A stretch of DNA of 64,000 bases, from the NCBI RefSeq assembly GCF_002734215.1, contig NZ_NSEB01000011.1, positions 1-64,000 on the forward strand, given 5' to 3'. This document shows, piece by piece, positions 54,251 through 62,734 of this stretch. Both the position numbers and the translations under genes were made by a program. Origin of the DNA: Fredinandcohnia onubensis. Its GTDB lineage: Bacteria; Bacillota; Bacilli; Bacillales; Bacillaceae_L. Each line of letters begins with the position of its first letter. The stretch's first letter is position 1. A model generated the notes under the pieces. It saw nothing but the letters and a program-made list of their open reading frames with translations. It had not been told where the DNA came from and made no database searches.

Positions 54251-54337
54251 TTAGCTTGCACTAATAATAACCATTCCCATACTTAATAAAAAAAATAGTA
54301 CATAATAGATAAATCCGCCTTGTAATTTCCTCAACAT
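54251..54337 (-). CDS. 28-residue membrane peptide divergent from lexA (YneA/SosA position)
   Basis: MLRKLQGGFIYYVLFFLLSM followed by GMVIISAS: a basic N-terminus and one membrane helix, then a stop. ATG with AGGAG at 54347-54351 about 9 bp upstream, a good ribosome site. It takes the place of yneA, the SOS cell-division inhibitor in B. subtilis (about 105 aa: one membrane helix plus a LysM domain), but no LysM sequence follows. It faces lexA across three LexA boxes and is probably DNA-damage induced. It could be a minimal division inhibitor or a decayed yneA. Confidence 0.65.
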   Translation of the reverse strand: MLRKLQGGFIYYVLFFLLSMGMVIISAS

Positions 54338-54354
54338 CTTTATTTCACTCCTAT

Positions 54355-54434
54355 AGAATGTTTGTTCGTATTTTATATTTTTATTATAGACCGAACATTT
54401 GTTTTGTGTCAACATAAATTCGAACTTATGTTTG
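54355..54434. promoter_or_regulatory. three LexA (DinR) boxes between lexA and the membrane peptide
   Basis: Consensus CGAAC-N4-GTTCG. AGAATGTTTGTTCG (54355-54368), CGAACATTTGTTTT (54392-54405) and CGAACTTATGTTTG (54421-54434). The third is the best match. The arrangement (multiple boxes in a divergent lexA promoter) matches the B. subtilis dinR region and supports SOS control of both directions. Confidence 0.8.
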
Positions 54435-54570
54435 TATAATCTAGTAAAACATGCTATACTCAACTTAAGAAATTCGGTATTTGTCGAAATAACTTGGTCA
54501 CCTGAACCGAGAGATTATGAAAAGAAGATTTACATACATATAAAATATAAATGCAAGGGGATGAGCGAAG

Positions 54571-55197
54571 ATGACAACGAAGCTTTCTAAAAGACAGCAG
54601 GATATATTGAATTACATAAAACAAGAAGTTAAAGATAAGGGCTACCCACCTTCCGTAAGGGAAATAGGTGAAGCTGTTGGTTTAGCATCAAGTTCAACAG
54701 TACACGGACATTTGTCCAGACTTGAAAGCAAAGGGTTGATTCGAAGAGACCCTACAAAACCTCGTGCCATCGAAATTTTGCAGGTTGACGAAAATGAAAC
54801 AATTCCAACTGCTAACGTTGTGAATGTTCCGGTTATTGGTAAGGTTACTGCAGGCCAACCAATTACAGCTGTGGAAAATATTGAAGAGTACTTCCCATTA
54901 CCCGATCGTTTTGCTGCACATGATGACCAAATCTTTATGCTTGAGATTATGGGTGATAGTATGATCGAAGCGGGAATTCTTGACGGAGACTATGTGATTG
55001 TCAGACAACAACATTCAGCGAACAATGGGGATATTGTTGTAGCTATGACGGAAGAAGATGAAGCGACTGTAAAACGTTTCTTTAAAGAAAAAGACCATTT
55101 CCGCTTGCAACCGGAGAACTCGATGCTCGAACCGATCATCCTCAAGAACGTATCCATACTAGGAAAAGTCATCGGCGTTTACCGTACAATTCATTAA
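54571..55197 (+). CDS. lexA: LexA SOS repressor
   Basis: 208 aa. N-terminal winged helix ([16 protein letters not shown]...[15 protein letters not shown]), self-cleavage bond Ala94-Gly95 in VTAGQ, catalytic Ser130 in MGDSM and Lys168 in ATVKRF. Dimeric repressor cleaved when RecA filaments form. ATG with GGGGATGAG upstream. Autoregulated through the boxes at 54355-54434. Confidence 0.96.
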   Translation: MTTKLSKRQQDILNYIKQEVKDKGYPPSVREIGEAVGLASSSTVHGHLSRLESKGLIRRDPTKPRAIEILQVDENETIPTANVVNVPVIGKVTAGQPITAVENIEEYFPLPDRFAAHDDQIFMLEIMGDSMIEAGILDGDYVIVRQQHSANNGDIVVAMTEEDEATVKRFFKEKDHFRLQPENSMLEPIILKNVSILGKVIGVYRTIH

Positions 55198-55207
55198 TTT
55201 AAAAAGG

Positions 55208-55236
55208 GAACATTTCTTAATGAAATGTTCTCTTTT
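55208..55236 (+). terminator. terminator after lexA
   Basis: GAACATTTC (55208-55216) with GAAATGTTC (55222-55230), then TCTTTTTT. Confidence 0.9.
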
Positions 55237-55253
55237 TTATGTAACAAAAAAAA

Positions 55254-55279
55254 CCCTTAACACAAGGATGTGTTAAGGG
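55254..55279 (-). terminator. terminator after glnA
   Basis: CCCTTAACACA/TGTGTTAAGGG perfect stem with a minus-strand T-run of eight. Confidence 0.93.
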
Positions 55280-55287
55280 CTCATTTA

Positions 55288-56622
55288 TTAATACATCGTC
55301 AAATACTGCTCTCTCTCCCATGGATGAACCTGGGTTCTGAACATATCCCATTCAATCTCTTTTGCTTCAATGAAGTGTTCGAACAGATGTCCGCCTAAGG
55401 CTTTGATTAACACTTCATCCTGCTTAAGCATATCTAATGCAAGAGATAAGGTTGGTGGTAAATCCACAATACCTGCTTCATTACGCTCTTCTTTATTCAT
55501 CACATAGATATTTCTGTCAACAGGTGCTGGTGGAGTCAACTTGTTCTTGATACCATCTAATCCTGCAGCTAATAATACAGCCATTGCCATATAAGGGTTT
55601 GCTGCTGGGTCAACTGAACGCACCTCAACACGAGTGCTTAAACCACGTGAAGCCGGGATACGAACAAGTGGACTTCTATTTTGAGCAGACCAAGCCACAT
55701 AACAAGGTGCTTCATAACCTGGTACTAGTCGTTTATATGAGTTTACAGTTGGATTTGTAACAGCTGTAAAATTAGGAGCATGCTTTAGAATACCCGCAAT
55801 GAAATGTCTTGCATTATCACTTAATTGTAGGTCCGCATTTGGATCAAAGAATGCATTTTCTCCACCTTTGAATAACGATAGATTACAGTGCATTCCTGAA
55901 CCCGCTACGCCAAACAATGGTTTTGGCATAAAGGTTGCATGTAAACCGTGTTTACGGGCAATTGTTTTTACAACAAGCTTAAAGGTCTGAATTTCATCAC
56001 ATGCAGTTAAAGCATCTTCGTATTTAAAATCAATTTCATGTTGTCCAGGTGCAACTTCATGGTGAGAAGCTTCAATTTCAAATCCCATTTCCTCGAGCTC
56101 TAACACGATATCACGGCGGCAGTTTTCACCAAGGTCTGTTGGCGCTAAGTCAAAGTAGCCACCATTATCGTTAAGTTCAAGTGTTGGTTCACCTTTTTCA
56201 TTTAACTTAAATAAGAAAAATTCAGGTTCAGGGCCAAGATTGAAATCCGTAAATCCTAGTTCTTCCATTTCTTTCAAGACTCTCTTTAAGTTGTTACGAG
56301 GGTCCCCTTCAAATGGAGTACCATCCGCATTATGAATATCACAAATTAAACGAGCAACCTTCCCTTTTTCCGCAGTCCACGGGAAAACTACCCATGTATT
56401 TAAATCAGGAAATAGGTACATATCTGATTCTTCGATACGAACGAAGCCTTCAATTGAAGAGCCATCAAACATCATCTTGTTGCTCAATGCTTTTTCTAAT
56501 TGACTTACAGGAATTTCAACGTTTTTGATTGTTCCGAGAATATCGGTAAATTGTAAACGAATAAATTTTACGTTCTCTTCATTTGCTAAACGAAAAATAT
56601 CATCTTTCGTATATTTGGACAT
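55288..56622 (-). CDS. glnA: glutamine synthetase, type I-alpha
   Basis: 444 aa, same as B. subtilis GlnA. Makes glutamine from glutamate and ammonia and, when feedback-inhibited, controls TnrA and GlnR. Landmarks: [39 protein letters not shown], the ATP-binding [14 protein letters not shown] and [13 protein letters not shown]. No adenylylation tyrosine block, as expected for the GSI-alpha class. Downstream of glnR in the glnRA operon. Confidence 0.96.
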   Translation of the reverse strand: MSKYTKDDIFRLANEENVKFIRLQFTDILGTIKNVEIPVSQLEKALSNKMMFDGSSIEGFVRIEESDMYLFPDLNTWVVFPWTAEKGKVARLICDIHNADGTPFEGDPRNNLKRVLKEMEELGFTDFNLGPEPEFFLFKLNEKGEPTLELNDNGGYFDLAPTDLGENCRRDIVLELEEMGFEIEASHHEVAPGQHEIDFKYEDALTACDEIQTFKLVVKTIARKHGLHATFMPKPLFGVAGSGMHCNLSLFKGGENAFFDPNADLQLSDNARHFIAGILKHAPNFTAVTNPTVNSYKRLVPGYEAPCYVAWSAQNRSPLVRIPASRGLSTRVEVRSVDPAANPYMAMAVLLAAGLDGIKNKLTPPAPVDRNIYVMNKEERNEAGIVDLPPTLSLALDMLKQDEVLIKALGGHLFEHFIEAKEIEWDMFRTQVHPWEREQYLTMY

Positions 56623-56675
56623 TGTGTTTCCTCCCCAAGCCTAGTTGTAAGTATAGTTTTGTAATCTATATGCTA

Positions 56676-57077
56676 TTAATGAAAAAATCTCGACATATCA
56701 TTATGATGCGGACCTGATTGCTTTTTAAATCTGCCAGCTTGTAATAATTCATTCCTTAAAAGTTTCCTCAGCTCAGAATTCGTTATTTCCTGTTTTACAG
56801 GCTCCACAGGTTTTTCTTCCGTAACTTGCCCGGAATTTCGGACTGCGAATATTTGCTTAATTCCTGCCAAATTGACCTTTTGTTCGATCAAGCTCTTTAT
56901 TTCAAGTAATCGATCAACGTCATTAAATGAATATAGTCTTCGATTTGTTTCAGTTCTTGCTGGAGAAATCAAACCATTTTCCTCATAATAGCGAATTTGC
57001 CTTGCAGATAATTCAGTTAATTGCATGACAATTCCAATCGGAAAGAGTGGCATGGAACGTCGAATTTCGTCACTCAT
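56676..57077 (-). CDS. glnR: MerR-family nitrogen repressor GlnR
   Basis: 133 aa. N-terminal MerR-type helix-turn-helix ([39 protein letters not shown]) and the C-terminal signal region that contacts feedback-inhibited GlnA. ATG at 57077 has AAAGGAGGGTCC upstream; the longer frame starts within it. Represses its own operon with glnA. Two GlnR-type boxes lie upstream. Confidence 0.95.
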   Translation of the reverse strand: MSDEIRRSMPLFPIGIVMQLTELSARQIRYYEENGLISPARTETNRRLYSFNDVDRLLEIKSLIEQKVNLAGIKQIFAVRNSGQVTEEKPVEPVKQEITNSELRKLLRNELLQAGRFKKQSGPHHNDMSRFFH

Positions 57078-57120
57078 ATGGGACCCTCCTTTTCGCAATG
57101 AATAAGTTAATATTATATGA

Positions 57121-57160
57121 TGTTAGATTATCTGTCAACAACATGTTAGAAAATATAACA
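57121..57160 (-). promoter_or_regulatory. GlnR/TnrA operator pair upstream of glnRA
   Basis: Consensus TGTNA-N7-TNACA. TGTTAGAAAATATAACA (57144-57160) is a perfect match; TGTTAGATTATCTGTCA (57121-57137) matches except at one half-site position. Paired sites upstream of glnR match the B. subtilis arrangement. Confidence 0.8.
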
Positions 57161-57187
57161 TGAATATATAAATAAAAAAAGAGGAGT

Positions 57188-58468
57188 TTAATCATCAATT
57201 TTTATTGAAATTAGTTGTTGTGAAAGCAATTGGTTAAGCGCTAGGCAAATGGCAATTTTTACATGAGAATAGGTTAGTCCACCTTGTACATATGCAACGT
57301 ATGGAGGACGTGTTGGACCATCCGCTGTTAATTCAATGCTAGCACCTTGAATAAACGTTCCTGCTGCCATGATCACATCATCCTCATACCCTGGCATGTA
57401 ACTTGGATATGGCGTTACATGTGAGTTAATTGGAGAAGCATATTGGATTGCTTGACAGAAGGCAACCATCATGTCTTTGTTATCAAATTGAACAGATTGA
57501 ATTAAATCTGTCCGTTCACTATCCCAGCTTGGCTCTGTTTTCAGACCTATTTTTTCTAATATCGCAGCTGTAAATACGGCTCCTTTTAATGCTTGTCCCA
57601 CAATATGTGGTGCAAGGAATAATCCCTGATACATTTCCTGTAGAGAATATAGAGATGCCCCTGCCTCTGCTCCAATGCCAGGCGACGTCATTCGATATGA
57701 GCAAGCTTCAACAAGCTCTTTTTTCCCCACTAAATATCCGCCAGTTTTTGCAAGTCCGCCTCCTGGGTTTTTTATAAGCGAGCCAGCAATTAAATCAGCT
57801 CCAACATGACACGGCTCTTGTAATTCAACGAATTCACCATAACAATTATCAACAAAAACAACAACATCAGACTTAATTTCTTTGACGAACCGGACCATTT
57901 CTTTTATTTCTGCAATCGTGAAGGAAGGTCTTGTTGCATATCCTTTTGAACGCTGAATTCCAATCATTTTTGTATTTTCATGAATGGCCTTTTTAATTGC
58001 TTCAAAATCAGGTCTTCCTTCAGGTGTTAGATCGACTTTATTATAGCCAATATGAAACTCCTTTAAGGACCCATTTCCTGTACCCCTAATGCCCACAATT
58101 TCTTCTAATGTATCATATGGATTTCCTGTAATATAAAGCAATTCATCATTAGGTCGCAACACTCCAAACAATGCAATCGAAATAGCATGTGTCCCTGAAA
58201 TGATTTGTGGACGTACAAGTGCTGCTTCACCCCCAAAAATATGGGCGTACACCGCTTCCAATGTATCACGTCCAATATCATCATAGCCATAGCCCGTTGA
58301 AGGAATGAAGTGAGAATCACTTACTCGATTATCTTGAAAGCTTTTTAATACTTGATATTGATTGTAATCGATATTTTTATCAATCTTCGTATGTACCTCT
58401 TTAATTTGTTGTTCAGTTTCTTCAACTAATTTTGTAATTAGTTTACCATAATCTAATTCTGTAAACAT
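57188..58468 (-). CDS. ynbB: PLP-dependent methionine gamma-lyase family protein YnbB
   Basis: 426-aa fold-type I PLP enzyme (Cys/Met metabolism family, often called aluminium resistance protein). Visible: GYGYDDIGRDTLEAVYAHIFG, FVDNCYGEFVE and the PLP lysine region GSLIKNPGGGLAKTGGYLVG. Reaction not established in Bacillus. ATG at 58468 has AAAGGGGAAAA upstream and lies 13 bp after the hflX stop. Directly upstream of glnR, as in B. subtilis. Confidence 0.88.
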   Translation of the reverse strand: MFTELDYGKLITKLVEETEQQIKEVHTKIDKNIDYNQYQVLKSFQDNRVSDSHFIPSTGYGYDDIGRDTLEAVYAHIFGGEAALVRPQIISGTHAISIALFGVLRPNDELLYITGNPYDTLEEIVGIRGTGNGSLKEFHIGYNKVDLTPEGRPDFEAIKKAIHENTKMIGIQRSKGYATRPSFTIAEIKEMVRFVKEIKSDVVVFVDNCYGEFVELQEPCHVGADLIAGSLIKNPGGGLAKTGGYLVGKKELVEACSYRMTSPGIGAEAGASLYSLQEMYQGLFLAPHIVGQALKGAVFTAAILEKIGLKTEPSWDSERTDLIQSVQFDNKDMMVAFCQAIQYASPINSHVTPYPSYMPGYEDDVIMAAGTFIQGASIELTADGPTRPPYVAYVQGGLTYSHVKIAICLALNQLLSQQLISIKIDD

Positions 58469-58481
58469 GATGTTTTCCCCT

Positions 58482-59747
58482 TTATGAATGAAAATCTTCA
58501 AGTTGACCATTCAATGAGTGACTAGGAAAAATAAAACCTGTGCAATCGTATTTTTCCGCTTCTTCATTGTAACGTAGTTCTTTCAAAATCGTTTCTTGTT
58601 TTAAATGCGCTAATAGTCTACCTTCCGAGCTAGGTAGAGAAACCTTGTATTCTTTCATCTCCTCGATCATTGAATCCTCTACCTTTGTCTTAACCACCAC
58701 TAAATCATTTTCATCAAATGCACTGACTAAAATGGATTTGGAGGTTGAAGAAGGAACAAAATCAGGATGAACTTTATCTTTCTTATTATAGATGGTAAGA
58801 ACCGGAATTGATTCAACACCTAGTTCATCTAAAAGCTTTATTACCGTTTTCTCATGATTAAAATAATCAGGATTTGAAGAATCAACCACATGAACAATTA
58901 AATCTGCTTCTTTTACCTCTTCTAGAGTAGAGCGAAACGCGGCTATTAGCGAAGTAGGTAAATCTTGAATAAATCCTACTGTATCCGTTAATAGTGTAGT
59001 TAATCCGCAAGGAAGAATCATTTTTCGAGTCATTGGGTCAAGTGTCGCAAACAATAAATTTTCTTCAAATGAATCTGCCTCAGTTAGTCTATTAAATAAT
59101 GTCGATTTCCCCGCATTCGTATAACCTACCAATGCGATTTGATATGTATTATTTTTCTTTCTTCGTTCACGATAGCGCTCCCGGTGCTGTACAATAACTG
59201 ATAATTGATTTTTGATATCATCAATCCGCTTATGAATATGTCTTCTATCGGTCTCAAGTTTTGTTTCCCCTGGCCCTCTCGTCCCAATACCGCCACCGAG
59301 TCTCGATAATTCAATCCCCTTTCCTGTTAATCGGGGTAATAGATACTGGAGCTGGGCTAACTCTACCTGTAATTTTCCTTCTTTTGAATTTGCTCTAGAA
59401 GCAAAGATGTCAAGAATCAGCTGGGTTCGATCAATCACTCTAGCTTGTAGACTAGAAGATAGATTCCTTACCTGGCTTGGGGATAACTCATCATTAAAAA
59501 TGATCACATCAGGTTCTAGTTCTTCTTCAAGATGCACTAACTCTTCCACTTTTCCTTTTCCAATGTATGTAGCTGGATGGACTTTTGCACGCTTTTGCGT
59601 AACAGTCATCACAACTTGGCCCTTGGCAGTTTTAGTTAATGATTGTAATTCTTCGAGCGAGTATTCAAACCGACTTTCGTCTTCATTTTGAATGTGACAG
59701 CCTACAAGTATCGCTTTTTCCATCTCTTTCTTTTGTTCGTTTACCAA
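58482..59747 (-). CDS. hflX: ribosome-associated GTPase HflX (YnbA)
   Basis: 421 aa. N-terminal HflX domain ending in the Gly-rich [20 protein letters not shown] (signature of the family), then the G domain: G1 [10 protein letters not shown]3 [11 protein letters not shown]4 YNKKDK. HflX splits or rescues stalled 70S ribosomes under stress. TTG start with AGTAGGT upstream; an internal ATG (MEKAILVG, 59723) is an alternative. Between spoVK and ynbB. Confidence 0.92.
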   Translation of the reverse strand: MVNEQKKEMEKAILVGCHIQNEDESRFEYSLEELQSLTKTAKGQVVMTVTQKRAKVHPATYIGKGKVEELVHLEEELEPDVIIFNDELSPSQVRNLSSSLQARVIDRTQLILDIFASRANSKEGKLQVELAQLQYLLPRLTGKGIELSRLGGGIGTRGPGETKLETDRRHIHKRIDDIKNQLSVIVQHRERYRERRKKNNTYQIALVGYTNAGKSTLFNRLTEADSFEENLLFATLDPMTRKMILPCGLTTLLTDTVGFIQDLPTSLIAAFRSTLEEVKEADLIVHVVDSSNPDYFNHEKTVIKLLDELGVESIPVLTIYNKKDKVHPDFVPSSTSKSILVSAFDENDLVVVKTKVEDSMIEEMKEYKVSLPSSEGRLLAHLKQETILKELRYNEEAEKYDCTGFIFPSHSLNGQLEDFHS

Positions 59748-59831
59748 TCAATTTACCTACTTTCATGGAAGGTGTTTTTCTTACGTTATCATATCAAATT
59801 TATTGAAACTATACCAATTGGAAATAAATAA

Positions 59832-59851
59832 ACCGCCTAGTAATAGGCGGC
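59832..59851 (-). terminator. terminator after spoVK
   Basis: CCGCCTA (59833-59839) with TAGGCGG (59844-59850), then TTTATTTATTT on the minus strand. Confidence 0.8.
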
Positions 59852-59855
59852 ACGT

Positions 59856-60803
59856 TTATTCTTTGAAAATCAAATCCTGTGTTCTAATTGTCTGAAGGTC
59901 CTGTTTACTATACATATCGTCGATTAATAATCTCATTGCCTGACTTCGAATTGATTTTTCGATGATATTCCGAACATAACGCCCATTGCTAAATTTTCCG
60001 GGATAAGAATCCATTTTAACAGCGAGTAAATGCTCGCGTAACTTTCTTTCTGCCTCTGGACTGAAGACATATTCACGTTCCACCATCATTTTTGCTGAAA
60101 TTTCCATTAGTTGTTCAACAGTATAATCCGGAAAATCAATAACAAGTGGAAAACGGGAGTATAATCCTGGATTTAAAGATAAGAAATGGTCCATTTCTTT
60201 TGAGTATCCAGCTAAAATCAAAACAAATTCGTGCTGCTTATCTTCCATATGTTTTACTAACGTATCAATAGCTTCTTTACCAAAGTCTTTTTCTCCACCT
60301 CTAGCTAGGGAATACGCCTCATCAATGAATAAAATGCCACCAATAGCCTTTTTAATTAAATCTCTTGTCTTTTGAGCAGTATGACCGATATATTCCCCAA
60401 CCAGGTCGGCTCTTTCAGCTTCAATGAGATGCCCCTTTGATAGGACGTTCATTTGCAGAAATAATTTCCCTAATAATCGAGCAACAGTCGTCTTTCCTGT
60501 TCCAGGGTTTCCTTTAAACATCATGTGTAATGCTTGTTTTCCAACCTTTAAACCCTGTTCTTCTCGCTTTTTATTAATATAAATCCAAGCATAGATTTCC
60601 TTTACCATTTTCTTCATTTCATCCATACCTACAAGAGCGCTCATTTCTTCCTCTATTTCTTTTAGAGCTGTATGTTTTGTTTGGATTTTCGTTGAAATGG
60701 CTTCTTTAGATGTCGAGTGTAAAACTTTTAATTTCTTTTTCTCTCCATTTAAAACGACATTTATTTGTCCATTGTTCTTCATTGTAATGGGTTGTTGATC
60801 CAA
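59856..60803 (-). CDS. spoVK: stage V sporulation protein K, AAA ATPase
   Basis: 315 aa (B. subtilis 322). CbbX-type AAA+ ATPase: Walker A FKGNPGTGKTTVARLLG, Walker B GGILFIDEAYSL, sensor and arginine region ILAGYSKEMDHFLSLNPGL and YSRFP. Needed for spore maturation; its substrate is not known. TTG start with GAGGTGAGAG upstream. Sits between hfq and hflX; the genes found between hfq and spoVK in B. subtilis are absent. Confidence 0.92.
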   Translation of the reverse strand: MDQQPITMKNNGQINVVLNGEKKKLKVLHSTSKEAISTKIQTKHTALKEIEEEMSALVGMDEMKKMVKEIYAWIYINKKREEQGLKVGKQALHMMFKGNPGTGKTTVARLLGKLFLQMNVLSKGHLIEAERADLVGEYIGHTAQKTRDLIKKAIGGILFIDEAYSLARGGEKDFGKEAIDTLVKHMEDKQHEFVLILAGYSKEMDHFLSLNPGLYSRFPLVIDFPDYTVEQLMEISAKMMVEREYVFSPEAERKLREHLLAVKMDSYPGKFSNGRYVRNIIEKSIRSQAMRLLIDDMYSKQDLQTIRTQDLIFKE

Positions 60804-60880
60804 GAGCTCTCACCTCTCATTTCAGTACATTATACGTTGTTGGGTTAATTTCGTGACAAAAGCCCAAGGAAAAAACAAAA

Positions 60881-61060
60881 GTGCAAGCGCCTTGAATAGC
60901 GGAACATCGACTAACTACCGCCACGTCCTGTGGCGAACATCGATGTCAGCACATCATGTGCAAGTCCGACAAGCATAAGACGATTTAGAATAGAAGGCGC
61001 TCTTTGCCTTCATTTCTAAAGTGGCTTATGACCTCGAGGGGCTAGGCGCTGGAACTGGAC
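60881..61060. repeat. dispersed hairpin repeat, copy 2 (long form)
   Basis: End arms AGCGCCT (60886-60892) and AGGCGCT (61044-61050) pair. Nested stems: CATAAG (60974-60979)/CTTATG (61025-61030), TTTAGAA (60984-60990)/TTCTAAA (61014-61020) and GAAGGC (60993-60998)/GCCTTC (61006-61011). Relative to the copy at 31691 it has about 65 extra bases, themselves made of small hairpins (GCCAC-GTCCT-GTGGC; GCACA-TCA-TGTGC). Confidence 0.82.
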
Positions 61061-61230
61061 GTAAATTGTTAGACTTTTCCTTTTCCCTTTTTATTTCTAC
61101 AATTTTCTCACTTTTATTACAAAAGACTCTTGCTTTTTGTCAAAGATTGCGCTTTCCCGGAAAATATTCCATAACACTATATGTATATGAGCCAATTTAC
61201 AAATCTTGAAGAAAAATTAGACAAGATGAA

Positions 61231-61267
61231 AAAAACAACCTTACTGATAAAAGAAAGGTTGTTTTTT
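61231..61267 (-). terminator. terminator after hfq
   Basis: AAAAACAACCTT (61231-61242) with AAGGTTGTTTTTT (61255-61267). The A-run on the left gives a T-run on the minus strand. Confidence 0.9.
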
Positions 61268-61273
61268 CGGTTA

Positions 61274-61498
61274 TTATTCAAGCTCAAGTTTAATGTTTTT
61301 TTGTGGAGCGAAAGTAGAGATTGCGTGCTTATAAATTAGCTGCTGCTTCCCTTCAGTTTCTAATAGAACTGTAAAGTTATCAAAGCCTTTCACTAATCCT
61401 CGTAATTGGTATCCATTTAATAAGAATACTGTTACAAATGTCCCATCCTTACGCAGTGTGTTTAAAATTTGGTCTTGGATATTGATTGCTTGTTTCAT
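61274..61498 (-). CDS. hfq: RNA chaperone Hfq
   Basis: 74-residue Sm-like hexameric RNA chaperone. Sm1 region [40 protein letters not shown]; Sm2 [13 protein letters not shown] at 61498 has GGAGGACA upstream; the longer frame has no supported start. Downstream of miaA, as in B. subtilis and many bacteria. Confidence 0.96.
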   Translation of the reverse strand: MKQAINIQDQILNTLRKDGTFVTVFLLNGYQLRGLVKGFDNFTVLLETEGKQQLIYKHAISTFAPQKNIKLELE

Positions 61499-61592
61499 GA
61501 AATGTCCTCCTCTAGAATCTTCGGCACAAAATGCCGAAACTGTCATTGCCCAATTTTGGACAATCGAATACATCTTATTATTATCTATTCTC

Positions 61593-62540
61593 TTAAATTC
61601 CTAGCTTTCCTGCTATATATTTATAAATTTCATTAAATTTTTCTTTAAACTCATTATTTGCTGACATATCAAACCATTTTACATCCATTTTATTTCGAAA
61701 CCATGTTAATTGTCGCTTTGCATATCTGCGAGTATTTTGTTTCAGTTGTTGGATTGCTTCTTCTAGCGATGTAGACCCATCTAAATAACTATAAAGTTCT
61801 TTATAGCCAATTGCTTGGATGGATTGGCAATCTCGTAAACCTTGAGAATGGAATGTTGTAACCTCTTTAAGCAGTCCTGACTCTATCATCAAGTCAACCC
61901 TATGGTTAATACGATCATACAATTTCTCTCGTTCCATTGTTAATCCAATTAGGGCAACATCATAGATAAGTTCATGCTTCTGCCCCTCCAAATATTCGGT
62001 CATTGTTTTCCCGGTTGTTTTATAAATTTCTAGGGCTCGAATGACTCTTCTTACATTGTTAGGGTGAATTCGCTCTGCGCTGGCCGGGTCTATTTCTTTT
62101 AGTTCCTGATAAAGAGGTTCAACTCCCCTTTCAGCAACTTTTTGTTCAAGTATATTCCGATACTCGGGATTTGAGGCATCATCTGTAAATTGATAATCAT
62201 ATAAGACAGATTGTATATAAAGCCCTGTACCTCCAACAATCATCGGTAATTTACCACGATTATGTATTTCCGTTATTAACTTTCTTACAACCTCCTGAAA
62301 CTCCGCTACCGAAAAACTCTCATGTGGCTCCTTAATATCAATGAGATGATGTGGTATCCCATCCATTTCATCTCTTGTTATTTTGGCAGTACCGATATCC
62401 ATCCTTTTATAAATTTGCATGGAATCTCCACTTATAATTTCGGCATTTAGCTTTTTGGCAAGCTCTATACTTAGTTTCGTTTTTCCAACAGCGGTTGGAC
62501 CAATTAGAACGACTAGCTTTTCTTTTTTCAATTCTTCCAA
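61593..62540 (-). CDS. miaA: tRNA dimethylallyltransferase MiaA
   Basis: 315 aa. Adds an isopentenyl group to A37 of UNN-decoding tRNAs. P-loop [44 protein letters not shown] and the [12 protein letters not shown] motif. TTG start with AAAGGTAG upstream. Between mutL and hfq. Confidence 0.96.
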   Translation of the reverse strand: MEELKKEKLVVLIGPTAVGKTKLSIELAKKLNAEIISGDSMQIYKRMDIGTAKITRDEMDGIPHHLIDIKEPHESFSVAEFQEVVRKLITEIHNRGKLPMIVGGTGLYIQSVLYDYQFTDDASNPEYRNILEQKVAERGVEPLYQELKEIDPASAERIHPNNVRRVIRALEIYKTTGKTMTEYLEGQKHELIYDVALIGLTMEREKLYDRINHRVDLMIESGLLKEVTTFHSQGLRDCQSIQAIGYKELYSYLDGSTSLEEAIQQLKQNTRRYAKRQLTWFRNKMDVKWFDMSANNEFKEKFNEIYKYIAGKLGI

Positions 62541-62688
62541 TCAATCACTACCTTTACCTCAATTCATACTATTATCGTAACATAGATAATAAGACGAATA
62601 CTAAATTATTATAACCAAATTGACTTAGAAAATAACAATTTTCTTGAACCTTATCAATAGTTTTCTACTACTTTTGTCTTATAAAGCG

Positions 62689-62713
62689 AAAACTCGCCTA
62701 TTTAGCGAGTTTT
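62689..62713 (-). terminator. terminator after mutL
   Basis: AAAACTCGC (62689-62697) with GCGAGTTTT (62705-62713), loop of seven, then CGCTTTAT on the minus strand. Confidence 0.82.
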
Positions 62714-62734
62714 CCGCCATCTTCTATAGTATAT

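Larger units (their letters stand above)
60804..61273. other. intergenic region spoVK-hfq carrying a dispersed repeat
   Basis: No credible gene. It holds the long-form hairpin repeat (60881-61060) and the hfq terminator (61231-61267). The rest is T-rich unstructured DNA that may include the spoVK promoter, which I could not place. Confidence 0.6.

Noticed and set aside
61021-61209. 62-codon ORF in the hfq-spoVK gap
   Set aside because: Starts inside the hairpin repeat and has no ribosome site or coding character.
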